Source: Bacteroidetes bacterium GWF2_40_14 | GTDB lineage: Bacteria; Bacteroidota; Bacteroidia; Bacteroidales; UBA932 | NCBI GenBank assembly: GCA_001769195.1 | Contig: MEOK01000004.1 | Coordinates: forward strand, 186,001-250,000 | Length of the DNA: 64,000 bases | Direction: 5' to 3' | In this document: positions 35,258 to 45,062 of the stretch, in pieces | How positions within the stretch are numbered: the first letter of the stretch is position 1 | Layout of the letters: the number at the start of each line of letters is the position of its first letter | Program-made: the position numbers and the translations under genes | The notes under the pieces: model-generated | Database searches by the model: none | Told to the model about the DNA's origin: nothing | Seen by the model: the letters and a program-made list of their open reading frames with translations, nothing else

Positions 35258-38200
35258 ATGAAAAAACAGAAGGCTCCTTCTAGAATCCGCCTTTGGGCCG
35301 GATTATTATTGTTCCTGTTTTGCTTTGTCATTCCCACCAAAACATTATTGGCACAAAGCGTTACAGTAAATTTTACAAATACACCTTTGGTGGACGTGTT
35401 AAAGGAGATCCAAAAACAGACTCCTTTCACATTTGTGTATACCAATTCACTAATCAATGTGAACAAACGTGTATCTGTAAAAGCTGTTAAAGAGGAGATT
35501 GTCCCTTTGATGAACAAGCTTCTTGCAGGAACAGACATTACATACAAAATTGTTGAGAAGCAGATAACATTGTCACCAAAGGAGTTCAAAAGCGAAAAGA
35601 TTGAATCACCTGCAGGACAAAATGTGAAGCAGGGAGGGAAAATTATCAAGGGCGTTGTTTTTGATGAAACGAGGCAACCCTTACCCGGAGTTTCCATTCA
35701 GAACCTAACTGCCAAAACCGGTGCTTTTTCTGACATGAAAGGTGAGTATTCCCTTGAAGTAAAAACAGGAGACAAGCTTCTTTTTACCTCTATTGGTATG
35801 ACTCCTGAGCAAGTGACCGTCTCGGGTACATCATCTGTTATTAATATTGAGATGATGATAGATAATATTGCTTTGGCCGATATTGTTGTGACAGGTTATC
35901 AGACTATATCAAAGGAGAGGGTTACAGGAGCAGTAAAAATTGTAAGCCTTGAGCAATTGGAAAAACCAACAACAAACATAGCACAGAGGCTTATCGGAAC
36001 AACTGCCGGGGTACAGGCTAAACTAGACGTTGATGGAAACCCCACTTTTGAAATAAGGGGACAAACATCCTTAAATGCGAATAAGGAACCTCTTGTTGTT
36101 ATAGACGGTTTTCCAACAGAAAAGGGATTCACCTCAATAAACCCAAACGATGTAGAAAGTGTCACCTTCCTTAAGGATGCTGCAGCAGCTTCAATATGGG
36201 GAGCAAAAGCAGCAAATGGAGTTATTGTCATAACTTCTAAAAAAGCTAAAGGAAACACACCTTTGAAAATTCAATTCAATGCTTTCTATAAAGTTGGACC
36301 AAAATTTGACCTGAATTATGTAAGGCCAATGGCAACAGCAAGTGAAATAATTGATTATGAGCTATTATCATTTAATAAATGGGGGGCACGTGCATACAAC
36401 GTTGGTAATTTAGATGACGGTTACTACAGGACCTATACACCTACACAGCAATTAATGTGGGAACAATATGTTGGCACAATCACAGCAGCTCAGAGAGATG
36501 CAGGACTTGCCACATATAGAAATCTGGACAATGCACAGCAGATTAAAGATAATCTGCTTCAAAATCCAAGCACCCAGCAATATAACCTTACATTAATGGG
36601 TGGATCGGATAAGATGTCGAACTTCCTGTCGGTATTGCATGAAACAAACAATTCAAACTTCAAAAATACAGGTAGCTCAAGAGATGTTATAAGCTACCGT
36701 AATATTGCCAAGGTTACAAAGTGGCTCGATTTTGAATTGGGAGCAACACTTGCGTTTTCAAATGCAACAAATAACGGTGTGTCATTATCGCAGATTCAGG
36801 GATGGGCACCCCATCTTATGTTATTGGACAACAATGGAGAGTATACAAATATCCCAAACGGGATGAACTATTTGCCAGCAATGACCACAGTTCCATTTGA
36901 CAAATTCCCCTACAAATTTACCTTTAATCCTATTGAGGAGATCAACAACAGGGATATTACAACTAAGACAATTGACACAAGAATAAATGCTGCCTTGTTT
37001 ATAAAATTGATTGAGGGTATGACATTTGAGTCAAGGGTACAATATGAGTTCAACAATACTTTCAATAAATCAATCTATAACGAGAATTCTTATACAGTAA
37101 GGTCGGCTGTTAATGCAGCAACATCATGGGTAAGGGCAACAAATACCATGACACTCAACCTTCCTAAAGGGGGGTTCCTCGATCAGAACCGTTCAGAGGT
37201 AAAAGCACTGACTGTAAGAAATCAGCTTAATTACAGGAAAACCTTGGGCAAACATGATTTTATTGCACTGGCAGGGGTTGAATTGTCGGACCGTGTTGCT
37301 CAGACTTATAGCAATCCAAGAACATACGGGTATAACAATGATAAACTTTCTGTAGGTACATTTCCAAATGGCCCGGGAGGAGCTGCCATAAAGGTTATTA
37401 ACAACTGGCTTGGAAATGCGCAGACATTTGGTTATACAAACAGCTTCAGCTATGCAACACGCAGATTTTTTGCAAGCTATGCCAATGCTTCCTATACATT
37501 TGACTCAAAGTATTCGTTGACCGGAAGTATACGTACAGATGCATCAAACTTTATAACGAACGACGCTAAGTACCGTTACGCTCCTTTCTGGTCGGTAGGT
37601 GCCAGCTGGAACATACTAAAAGAGGGATTCATGCAGAACGTGAATTTTGTGGACCGACTGACAGCAAGGTTAACCTTTGGTTATAATGGTAACGTAGATG
37701 TAACCACATCGTTCCAGCCGCTTATTTCTCCAAGTTCATCGGTTAATCTTTATACTCAGGAGAATACAACCGCAATTTCAAGTTTGGGAAATCCAACTTT
37801 GAGATGGGAAAAAACAGGAACATGGAACCTGGGGATAGATTACTCGCTATTTAACGGAAACATGTACGGATCGCTGGACTTATACAATAAATACACAAGA
37901 GATCTTATTGCAACTATCTCTATACCTGCGGTAAACGGAAGCACTTCCTCAAAAATGAATAATGCTGAGATGAGGAACAGAGGTATCGAGTTTGAGGTAG
38001 GAACAATACAAAGAATTCATAATAACGATATCTGGTGGAGAGGATCGCTAAACTTTGCTTATAACCATAACGAAATAACTAAATTGTTCGTTGCCCAGAT
38101 TGCTGCATCTAGTCTTTATGGTACAGGAACATATGTTCAAGGGTACAACTCTCAGGAGATGTGGTGTTTCAAATATGCAGGGATAAAGAATGAAGGGACA

Positions 38201-38800
38201 GAGGCTGTTCCAAACTGGCAACCACAAGTACAAGGCCCTGGAGATGTTACTTACAACTTCGGCGGATGGACACCAGGAGACGGACGTACTTATTTATTGA
38301 ATATGGGGACAAAAGTTGCTCCTTTCACAATGGGTATCTCAAGTGAATTCAAGATTTTTGACTTCAACCTGTCATTCATTGTTACCGGTAAATTTGGGCA
38401 TGTATTTGCAAGACAGTCATTCAACTATCCTGTATGGTGGAATGGTGCAGTATTGCCAAACCAGAAATACTCAGAAGTTGTGAATGGTGACCCTATGAAG
38501 GTTGTACCTCTGCCTATGAATACAAATGAAGCAAGATTCTACTTCTGGGACAGGTTCTATCCATACCTGAGCTACCTTGTGGAAAATGCATCACATGTAA
38601 GATTGCAGGAAGTCAACCTTTCATATGACCTGCCAAAGAACCTTTTGAACAGAATTGATGTTAACAGATTACAACTGTACTTCCAGGCTAATGACCTGTT
38701 GACCATAAGTGCCAACAAGTTTGGGGAGGATCCTGAGTACCCTATCGGATCACAAAACCCTCAGGCTAAGTTTACATTTGGTTTAAAATTTGATTTATAA
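35258..38800 (+). CDS. SusC/RagA-type TonB-dependent receptor with N-terminal STN signalling domain
   Basis: A full-length 1180-residue SusC. In order: signal peptide (to about LLAQ, residue 33), STN domain (about 36-100; VTVNFTNTPLVDVLKEIQKQ), carboxypeptidase-like regulatory domain (about 127-205; IKGVVFDETRQPLPGVSI), plug (about 210-325; IRGQTSLNANKEPLVVIDG, AAAASIWGAKAANGVIVIT) and a 22-strand-type barrel ending GLKFDL. The STN domain marks it as the input to the FecR/sigma pair upstream. It forms the outer-membrane gate with the SusD encoded 18 bases downstream. Confidence 0.97.
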   Translation: MKKQKAPSRIRLWAGLLLFLFCFVIPTKTLLAQSVTVNFTNTPLVDVLKEIQKQTPFTFVYTNSLINVNKRVSVKAVKEEIVPLMNKLLAGTDITYKIVEKQITLSPKEFKSEKIESPAGQNVKQGGKIIKGVVFDETRQPLPGVSIQNLTAKTGAFSDMKGEYSLEVKTGDKLLFTSIGMTPEQVTVSGTSSVINIEMMIDNIALADIVVTGYQTISKERVTGAVKIVSLEQLEKPTTNIAQRLIGTTAGVQAKLDVDGNPTFEIRGQTSLNANKEPLVVIDGFPTEKGFTSINPNDVESVTFLKDAAAASIWGAKAANGVIVITSKKAKGNTPLKIQFNAFYKVGPKFDLNYVRPMATASEIIDYELLSFNKWGARAYNVGNLDDGYYRTYTPTQQLMWEQYVGTITAAQRDAGLATYRNLDNAQQIKDNLLQNPSTQQYNLTLMGGSDKMSNFLSVLHETNNSNFKNTGSSRDVISYRNIAKVTKWLDFELGATLAFSNATNNGVSLSQIQGWAPHLMLLDNNGEYTNIPNGMNYLPAMTTVPFDKFPYKFTFNPIEEINNRDITTKTIDTRINAALFIKLIEGMTFESRVQYEFNNTFNKSIYNENSYTVRSAVNAATSWVRATNTMTLNLPKGGFLDQNRSEVKALTVRNQLNYRKTLGKHDFIALAGVELSDRVAQTYSNPRTYGYNNDKLSVGTFPNGPGGAAIKVINNWLGNAQTFGYTNSFSYATRRFFASYANASYTFDSKYSLTGSIRTDASNFITNDAKYRYAPFWSVGASWNILKEGFMQNVNFVDRLTARLTFGYNGNVDVTTSFQPLISPSSSVNLYTQENTTAISSLGNPTLRWEKTGTWNLGIDYSLFNGNMYGSLDLYNKYTRDLIATISIPAVNGSTSSKMNNAEMRNRGIEFEVGTIQRIHNNDIWWRGSLNFAYNHNEITKLFVAQIAASSLYGTGTYVQGYNSQEMWCFKYAGIKNEGTEAVPNWQPQVQGPGDVTYNFGGWTPGDGRTYLLNMGTKVAPFTMGISSEFKIFDFNLSFIVTGKFGHVFARQSFNYPVWWNGAVLPNQKYSEVVNGDPMKVVPLPMNTNEARFYFWDRFYPYLSYLVENASHVRLQEVNLSYDLPKNLLNRIDVNRLQLYFQANDLLTISANKFGEDPEYPIGSQNPQAKFTFGLKFDL

Positions 38801-38817
38801 TTTAACAATCGAGAGAT

Positions 38818-40431
38818 ATGAAATATACTATAATAAAAAACAGGATTTTGCTAGGCATTCTGCTTTTGACACTATTCACATCATGTTCAAAAATTGATGA
38901 TTTTCTAGGTGTGAATCCAAACAAAAGCTCGTCTAAGCCACTTGAAACTATTGAGGAGCTGGACGGTTTGCTGGGTTTATACAGCAGCTTTTATACCGAA
39001 AGTTCGGCAACACTATTTGCCGGTCATGACGACTGGGGGCTTATAAAGGAGATACATGATTCCTATGCAGGTATATATAGCGGTACTTCCATGCCATATC
39101 ACTTTAATCCTGCTGTATGGGATGTTGCTTCTGTTGAAACATCTGGAGACAGGGGTTGGGCAGAAGGCTGGGGAAAGATATTCAGAGCAAACATGGTACT
39201 TGTCAATCTGGATAATGTAACCGGAACTGAAGCGAAGAAAGCAGAACTTAAGGCAGAGGCTCATTTCATACGTGCATACGAAATGTATACTTTAGCTAAT
39301 ATTTTCTGTCTGCCTTATACAAACAGCAACAAAAAGAATAAGGACGAGATGGGTTTGCCTTTAAAACAGAGCACTTCTTTTGATGAGTCAGTAGAAAGGG
39401 CAAAACTGGAGGATACTTATAAGTTAATTGAGGCAGACCTCGAAGAGGCACTCAAAATAACTACCCCTTTGGTTCGGGCAAGTGATGGTGTCTCGCGTTC
39501 ATGGAGAGGCAACAAGACCGGAGTAAAGGCTTTTGCTGCACGTTACTATCTGTATCAAGGTGACTATACTAAAGCACTAAATTACGCTAACCTTGCATTA
39601 GGTGAATATAGTACTCTTGTTGACTATAATCTTAACAACAAAGTTGGTGGTATGACCTGGGGGCTTCCTAAAAACTATACTATAGACCAGGGAACAGCTC
39701 AGCAGCAGACAGTAACTGTCAAATATCCTTATGGACACGACAATCAATCTGATCCTACCGACAGAATGGCCTGGAAAGAGCATCTTTACATGAGGTTCAT
39801 GTATGACGGTTCATGGTGGTTTATCCCAAGCAGAGAGTTGCTCGCTCTTTATGATCAGACATATGACAGACGCTATGAATACAATTATGTTAAGGGTTAC
39901 TCCTACGACCGCGGTGTAATCAAGCCATCTTACAACTATCCTGGCTACATCCGCTTCTTCAAGGACAATCTCCCATGTGGACCAACTGTTGCAGAGATGT
40001 ATCTAATAAAGGCAGAATGTCATGCCCGTCTGAACCAGATAACAGAGGCCCAGACTGCAGTTAACATGCTCAGAGTAAAACGTATGAACAATACGGCTCC
40101 TAGCGCAACTATAAATCTTTCTTTTACCAATCAACAGGATGCTATTACTAAGATACTCCAGGAGAGACGCAGGGAGCTGGCATTTGTTCAGAGATGGTTT
40201 GACGTGAGAAGGTTGAATAATAACGACATTACTACTGACGATGTTGTCATGACCAGGTCTTTCTATGGTTACACATCTTCTGCAATCAATAACCTTGAAG
40301 GATTGAAAACCTATACCTTGCCTAAGGATTCAAGACGTTTTGCAACACCTATCCCAATTACGGATATTGTTTCGGGCAATGGTGTCATCAAACAAAACAC
40401 ATACGATGCAAATTCTGTATTAATACAGTAA
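38818..40431 (+). CDS. SusD/RagB family nutrient-binding outer-membrane lipoprotein
   Basis: A 537-residue SusD-family protein with a lipoprotein signal (LFTSC, Cys about 23), helical TPR-like N-terminal half (AHFIRAYEMYTLANIF) and the family signature ERRRELAFVQRWFDVRRLN near residues 449-467. It pairs with the SusC upstream to capture substrate. A strong hairpin terminator follows 20 bases after the stop codon, yet the thioredoxin genes continue beyond it, so their expression may be lower or separately started. Confidence 0.95.
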   Translation: MKYTIIKNRILLGILLLTLFTSCSKIDDFLGVNPNKSSSKPLETIEELDGLLGLYSSFYTESSATLFAGHDDWGLIKEIHDSYAGIYSGTSMPYHFNPAVWDVASVETSGDRGWAEGWGKIFRANMVLVNLDNVTGTEAKKAELKAEAHFIRAYEMYTLANIFCLPYTNSNKKNKDEMGLPLKQSTSFDESVERAKLEDTYKLIEADLEEALKITTPLVRASDGVSRSWRGNKTGVKAFAARYYLYQGDYTKALNYANLALGEYSTLVDYNLNNKVGGMTWGLPKNYTIDQGTAQQQTVTVKYPYGHDNQSDPTDRMAWKEHLYMRFMYDGSWWFIPSRELLALYDQTYDRRYEYNYVKGYSYDRGVIKPSYNYPGYIRFFKDNLPCGPTVAEMYLIKAECHARLNQITEAQTAVNMLRVKRMNNTAPSATINLSFTNQQDAITKILQERRRELAFVQRWFDVRRLNNNDITTDDVVMTRSFYGYTSSAINNLEGLKTYTLPKDSRRFATPIPITDIVSGNGVIKQNTYDANSVLIQ

Positions 40432-40450
40432 AATATTTAGAAAATAGATG

Positions 40451-40490
40451 ATTAAGGCCGACTATGTGTCGGCCTTAATTTTCTTTTTAT
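40451..40490 (+). terminator. Rho-independent terminator after susD
   Basis: A perfect 12-bp stem (ATTAAGGCCGAC at 40451-40462 and its complement at 40468-40479) around a 5-base loop TATGT, followed by TTTTCTTTTT. It separates the sigma/FecR/SusCD operon from the downstream thioredoxin genes. Confidence 0.88.
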
Positions 40491-40520
40491 TCAAATAAAA
40501 AATCAGACAATATTTAGCAA

Positions 40521-41693
40521 ATGGAAAAAGCATTGAAATATTTTCTTGTAATTATTCTTTTGAGTTGCGTTACTAATCTTTCTTACTCACAGAGTAATAA
40601 AAATGAATTCATTGTTAAGGGGAACATTATAGCGCTTAAAGATACGGTGCTTAAGCTGACAATATGGGATTCAAATGCACAGAACGGTACAAGATATGCT
40701 ACCATACCGGTGTCAGGCGGGAGATTTGAATACAGAGGGAGTTGCGAAGATCACCTTATGGTAAGAGGTTGGATATTCGATCCCCGGGTTATGAAAAGGC
40801 CAACTTTAGGAGGCTTTTATCCGGTAAAATCTTCAAATATTTGGTTCATTATCTATCCAGGTGCCAATGTCACTATCAATGGTACAATAACGGACCATGC
40901 AGAGGCCTACCCGTCTGATGGCGGAGAAAATGATGTCCTTTCATTATTGACAAGAGAGCTATTTCCAGTATTGAACGAATCTGTCAACAATCTTGTCAGT
41001 ATAAAGACTGATCACCGACTCACAAACGAGCAGATTTCAGAAAGAGAGAAGGAGATTACAAAATTAGACCAGAAATCGGTTAATATACTCAAGTCATTCA
41101 TAGATAAGAATGCATCATCTGTTGCTGCACTCTGGTTCATGAACGATATGCTTATGGGGTCGCAAATAGAGATTCCGGAACTGGAAAGGTTTCTAGGTAA
41201 AGTAGATCCCAGATATTATGACATCTCATATTACAAAACAATAAAGACGAAGTTAGAAGGTAGTAAAAACACCTATGTAGGGTGTATGGTTCCGGATGTC
41301 ACAAGCGATGAAACACCCGATAAAACACATTTTGACTTGAAAAGCCTAAGAGGGAAGTATGTAATCATAGATTTCTGGGGAACATGGTGCATGCCTTGCC
41401 TTAATGGAATGCCTGCCATGCGTGAATTCAGAGATAAATACAAAGGAAAGGTAGAGATCCTGGGAATAGCAAAAGATGGTAATATTGAAGGATGGAAGAA
41501 AGAGATTATTGCCTCGGGGCTTAACTGGTTCCATATTTTAAATGGTATGGGAGACAAGGATTTTGTAGCAAGATTCAATATCCAGGGCTATCCGACAAAA
41601 ATTGTTATTGACCCTGATGGGAAAATTATTTACAGGAGCATAGGTGAAAGCGAAAATTTCTACACCGATGTCTCTAAATTGATTGTCAATTAG
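40521..41693 (+). CDS. TlpA-type thiol-disulfide oxidoreductase with DUF4369-like domain (WCMPC)
   Basis: A 390-residue exported protein: signal peptide to about SYSQ (24), N-terminal DUF4369-like beta domain (about 30-125), helical linker and C-terminal TlpA-type thioredoxin domain (about 250-388) with active site W289-C290-M-P-C293 and cis-proline GYPTKIVID. The CMPC dipeptide differs from the CGPC of its relatives and would shift redox potential. It is a clear paralogue of the protein at 45063 (shared blocks YPGA and DGGEN). First gene of the four-thioredoxin cluster downstream of the SusCD pair. Confidence 0.88.
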   Translation: MEKALKYFLVIILLSCVTNLSYSQSNKNEFIVKGNIIALKDTVLKLTIWDSNAQNGTRYATIPVSGGRFEYRGSCEDHLMVRGWIFDPRVMKRPTLGGFYPVKSSNIWFIIYPGANVTINGTITDHAEAYPSDGGENDVLSLLTRELFPVLNESVNNLVSIKTDHRLTNEQISEREKEITKLDQKSVNILKSFIDKNASSVAALWFMNDMLMGSQIEIPELERFLGKVDPRYYDISYYKTIKTKLEGSKNTYVGCMVPDVTSDETPDKTHFDLKSLRGKYVIIDFWGTWCMPCLNGMPAMREFRDKYKGKVEILGIAKDGNIEGWKKEIIASGLNWFHILNGMGDKDFVARFNIQGYPTKIVIDPDGKIIYRSIGESENFYTDVSKLIVN

Positions 41694-41720
41694 CTTAATG
41701 TTATATTTTATTTTAAATGC

Positions 41721-42392
41721 ATGAAAAATATTTTGGTTTTTTTACTATTGGTGTTATCCGGTTCTCTTTCTGGGCAAAACAGGGAATTAAAGATAACTGT
41801 TCAAAACAAACAAGGAAAACCTGTAAAATCTGTAAAGGTAGAGGTCTTTACAGCAAAAATTAAAGGATCGACCGATAAAAATGGAGTTTGCATTCTTGAA
41901 AACCTTTCAGAAAAAGACTCACTCCTTATCTCATTCTCAGGTTCTTCTTTTGCAGGAGTATTCCCTGTTGACGGAATCTCAGAAATGCAATTCAATACCT
42001 CCCGAGGCGAGTTGGTTGCATACAATCCTGTTTCAGAAACATGGATCAACGGGCAGTCAAGGAAAATTGTAAGGAAGGGCGAATTTGATGTGGATTTTGA
42101 AATAAAAAATGGAGCAAGAAATCTTGAGGACCTGTTAAAAAGAATGCCGTCACTTATGGTTACCGGAGGAACGGTTACATTGAGAAATACCATTCAAACG
42201 AAAGAATTCGGTGGTAATACACCTCTCATTGTAATTGATAATCTGGTATTAAGGGGAGGCCTGGCAGAGGCAAACAGAACGGTAGATATTCATATGATAG
42301 AATCAATTAAAGTAGAACGTGACGGGCTTCTCTGGGGTAAAGATTCGGTGAATGGAGTGATATTAGTCATATTAAAAAAACAAATTCGGTGA
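41721..42392 (+). CDS. Exported plug-only protein: carboxypeptidase-like domain plus TonB-receptor plug, no barrel
   Basis: A 223-residue protein with a signal peptide (cleavage near LSGQ, residue 19), a carboxypeptidase-like regulatory domain (about 22-95; QNKQGKPVKSVKVEVFTAK) and a plug-like domain (about 125-222) that reads NTPLIVIDNLVLRGG, then IESIKVERDGLLWGKDSVNG, matching the end of SusC plugs (compare AAASIWGAKAANGVIVIT in the SusC at 35258). The gene ends there, with no barrel. The stop codon is normal and the next gene starts 2 bases later, so this is not an obvious frameshift remnant. Possible roles are binding a TonB-system or receptor partner in the periplasm. Confidence 0.8.
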   Translation: MKNILVFLLLVLSGSLSGQNRELKITVQNKQGKPVKSVKVEVFTAKIKGSTDKNGVCILENLSEKDSLLISFSGSSFAGVFPVDGISEMQFNTSRGELVAYNPVSETWINGQSRKIVRKGEFDVDFEIKNGARNLEDLLKRMPSLMVTGGTVTLRNTIQTKEFGGNTPLIVIDNLVLRGGLAEANRTVDIHMIESIKVERDGLLWGKDSVNGVILVILKKQIR

Positions 42393-42394
42393 TT

Positions 42395-43918
42395 ATGAAA
42401 AAAATATTTATAATTCTTATGTTATTGGTGCATGTAGCAGCATCCGGCCAAGGCCTTCAAAAAAGAGCTAAAGCACCTGTCAATGCAGACACACTTGCAA
42501 AGTTGAAATCGTATGTAATAGCAAATCCAAATGATCTGGCAGGTCATGAGAAATTTATAAAATACATTGGTGCAGACAGCCCGGAAATTGCTGCACAATA
42601 TGAAGTATGGGTCAAACAGTTTCCAAAATCGAGCATAGTGCCTTACGCACTAGGAAAGGCTTATGCAGGTATGGAGAGCCCGAAAGCCAGACCATGGTTG
42701 TTAAAGGCAGTGGCAATTGACCCGAAAATGGCTAAGGCATATTCCGACTTATGGATAGATGGAGAGAGATGGGGTGACTTTGCAGCTGCCAGAGAGTATC
42801 TTAAGAAGGCAATGGAAGCAGAGCCCACAAGTCCCGACTATGCATTCTATTACAGGAGTGGTTTAAAGGACAGTGATCCCGAGGGTTACCGAAACGGTAT
42901 GTATGAAATGACCCGGTTGTTCCCAACAAGTGAGCGCGGGGCGCAGTCATTATACTGGCTCGGGCTATTTGTAAAGGACAACAATGAGAAGCTGGCAATA
43001 TATACCCAACTGAAGAATCAGTATCCTCCTGAAAAATTCAACTGGTCATCCAGCGGGATGTATGATTTCTACTATTTGTATCTGCATACAACTCCGGAAA
43101 AAGCGGTTGAACTTGCTCAGTACATGGCAACAGTGGCAACTCGCGAAAACGACAAAAAAAGCTGGAGCAACAGGGTAAAACTTGCTCAGGATCTCATTCT
43201 GGTGAAATCGCTGATGGCACAGAATAAAAATGCAGAAGCACAGACAGTTGTAGAAGCAATCACATTGGAACGCAGGTCCGCAGCAACAGATATGATTAAC
43301 TTGCTAAAGGCAGAACTTTCCGATATTACGGGAAACACAGCTGCTGCCTATAAAAAACTGATATATTCATATGCCGCTGCTCCGGCCGATGACATTTATA
43401 AAACAATGGAAAAATACGGGAAAAAGCTGGGTAAGACAAAGAGTGACCTGTTTGCCGATATATGGAAAATACGTGACTCTGTTGCAGTTCCTGCCACACC
43501 TTTTTCACTTGAGCAATACATAAAACAGGGCAAGGCATCACTCTCAGACTTCAAAGGCAAAGTAATCCTGCTTACTTATTGGTTCCCGGGTTGTGGACCA
43601 TGCAGGGGAGAATTTCCTAATTTTGAAAACGTAGTCAGAAAATTCACTAAGGAGCAGCTGGTCTATATAGGAATCAATATTGCAGCAGAACAAGATGAAT
43701 ATGTGGTTCCATTCATGAAATCTAGCGGATACAGCTTTATTCCTCTCAAGGATGAGGAAGAGAAACGTGGAAACCTGGTTGCTCCGGGCGCACCAACCAA
43801 CTACCTCCTCGACCAGAATGGCCGTATAATATTTAAAAATTTCAGGACAGACGACAATAACGAAAGGGTTCTGGAAATAATGATAGAAGAGATTCTGGAA
43901 AGAGGCAAAATCAAATAA
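42395..43918 (+). CDS. Exported TPR-like protein with C-terminal TlpA-type thioredoxin domain (CGPC)
   Basis: About 507 residues. Signal peptide (to about ASGQ), then a long helical, TPR-like region (about 30-360; repeated helix pairs such as ALGKAYAGMESPKARPWLLK) and a C-terminal thioredoxin domain (about 370-505) with C400-G-P-C403 preceded by YWFPG instead of the usual FWATW, and cis-proline region APTNYLLD. I start at ATG 42395; a GTG at 42389 overlaps the previous stop codon. It lies between the plug-only gene (2 bases) and another thioredoxin gene (24 bases). The TPR part may recruit a partner protein for disulfide exchange. Confidence 0.85.
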   Translation: MKKIFIILMLLVHVAASGQGLQKRAKAPVNADTLAKLKSYVIANPNDLAGHEKFIKYIGADSPEIAAQYEVWVKQFPKSSIVPYALGKAYAGMESPKARPWLLKAVAIDPKMAKAYSDLWIDGERWGDFAAAREYLKKAMEAEPTSPDYAFYYRSGLKDSDPEGYRNGMYEMTRLFPTSERGAQSLYWLGLFVKDNNEKLAIYTQLKNQYPPEKFNWSSSGMYDFYYLYLHTTPEKAVELAQYMATVATRENDKKSWSNRVKLAQDLILVKSLMAQNKNAEAQTVVEAITLERRSAATDMINLLKAELSDITGNTAAAYKKLIYSYAAAPADDIYKTMEKYGKKLGKTKSDLFADIWKIRDSVAVPATPFSLEQYIKQGKASLSDFKGKVILLTYWFPGCGPCRGEFPNFENVVRKFTKEQLVYIGINIAAEQDEYVVPFMKSSGYSFIPLKDEEEKRGNLVAPGAPTNYLLDQNGRIIFKNFRTDDNNERVLEIMIEEILERGKIK

Positions 43919-43942
43919 TATTTGCTAAAATATAATAAACAA

Positions 43943-45058
43943 ATGAAAAAATCAATATTCGTAATACTGTCATTACTAATATGTTTAGGGCTGACCGCTC
44001 AAAGTAAAGGTGTGATATTTGAGAATCTTACACTTCAGGAAGCACAAACAAAGGCCAAAGCCATTAAGAAGGCTCCTAAGCTGATTTTCATGGATTGCTA
44101 CACCTCATGGTGCGGACCATGCAAGGATATGACTAACAATGTGTTCCCTCAGGAGATTTGTGGCACATTCTTCAATGCAAACTTTGTTAATGTAAAGTTT
44201 GACATGGAGAAGGGTGAAGGGTTGGACATTGCAAAGAAGTATGCAGTATCTGTATATCCCACTTTTCTTATACTTGATGCTGAGGGAAAAGAGATAAACC
44301 GGGTTATAGGCAGCGATAAAGCAGAATCATTTATTGAGAAGGTCAGGCAGGCAATGAACCCATCAAATTCACCATCAGCTAAATTTGAGATGTACCAGAA
44401 AGAGAAATCATCGGCAAACCTTTATGCATATGTGGAAGCATTGCAGAACTCATACAGAAACAATGAGTTAAACTTCTTTCTAAATGAGGTTTTCGTTACA
44501 CTAAAGACGAATGAAAAGTTTAATGAAAAGATATGGAGGGCACTAACATCTCCTGCCGGGGCAATGTACAACACCAACAATGAAGTTTTCCGGTATGTTC
44601 TCTTAAATAAATATGAGGCAGACAGATATCTTACAAAAGCTAAAGTGGACGAGCATCTTTTAAAGACGTTCAAGGTTTATTTTATGAGGTATATCTCAGG
44701 GAATATTCCACAAGAGATGATTTCTAATTATGAAACAAATGTTATTTGTGCGAATGCTTTGTCCAACAACGATTTTGGCATTGAATACCTTGCAAGGATG
44801 GCAGCCTTGAAAAGAGAAAATAAAATGGACGAACTTCTGGGGATGCTTGTATATCGTCAGATTTCAAGAGGGACTTCTCTTGATATAGAGATGATTGAAA
44901 AATCTTTGTCTGAAAACAGGAGTCTCACTCCTGATCAAAAAGCAAAAGTGGCTCAATATTTCAATGAAAAATCCGAAACACTCAGCAGAGATGCCGCATA
45001 TGCCAAACGGAACTCAGAAAGACTAAGCGGAAGTACAAATTCAAACATAACAAAGTAA
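43943..45058 (+). CDS. Exported thioredoxin-fold protein (WCGPC)
   Basis: A 371-residue protein from ATG 43943 (an earlier TTG at 43922 gives a poor N-terminus). Signal peptide to LTAQ (20), thioredoxin domain about 25-135 with W56-C57-G-P-C60, then the MEKGEGLDI block and cis-proline YPTFLIL. The C-terminal 230 residues are helical and unassigned, ending in a Ser/Asn-rich tail. Paralogue of the proteins at 4833 and 7724 in the other SusCD cluster, showing that the two loci share a common design. It lies 4 bases before the next thioredoxin gene. Confidence 0.88.
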   Translation: MKKSIFVILSLLICLGLTAQSKGVIFENLTLQEAQTKAKAIKKAPKLIFMDCYTSWCGPCKDMTNNVFPQEICGTFFNANFVNVKFDMEKGEGLDIAKKYAVSVYPTFLILDAEGKEINRVIGSDKAESFIEKVRQAMNPSNSPSAKFEMYQKEKSSANLYAYVEALQNSYRNNELNFFLNEVFVTLKTNEKFNEKIWRALTSPAGAMYNTNNEVFRYVLLNKYEADRYLTKAKVDEHLLKTFKVYFMRYISGNIPQEMISNYETNVICANALSNNDFGIEYLARMAALKRENKMDELLGMLVYRQISRGTSLDIEMIEKSLSENRSLTPDQKAKVAQYFNEKSETLSRDAAYAKRNSERLSGSTNSNITK

Positions 45059-45062
45059 ATAA

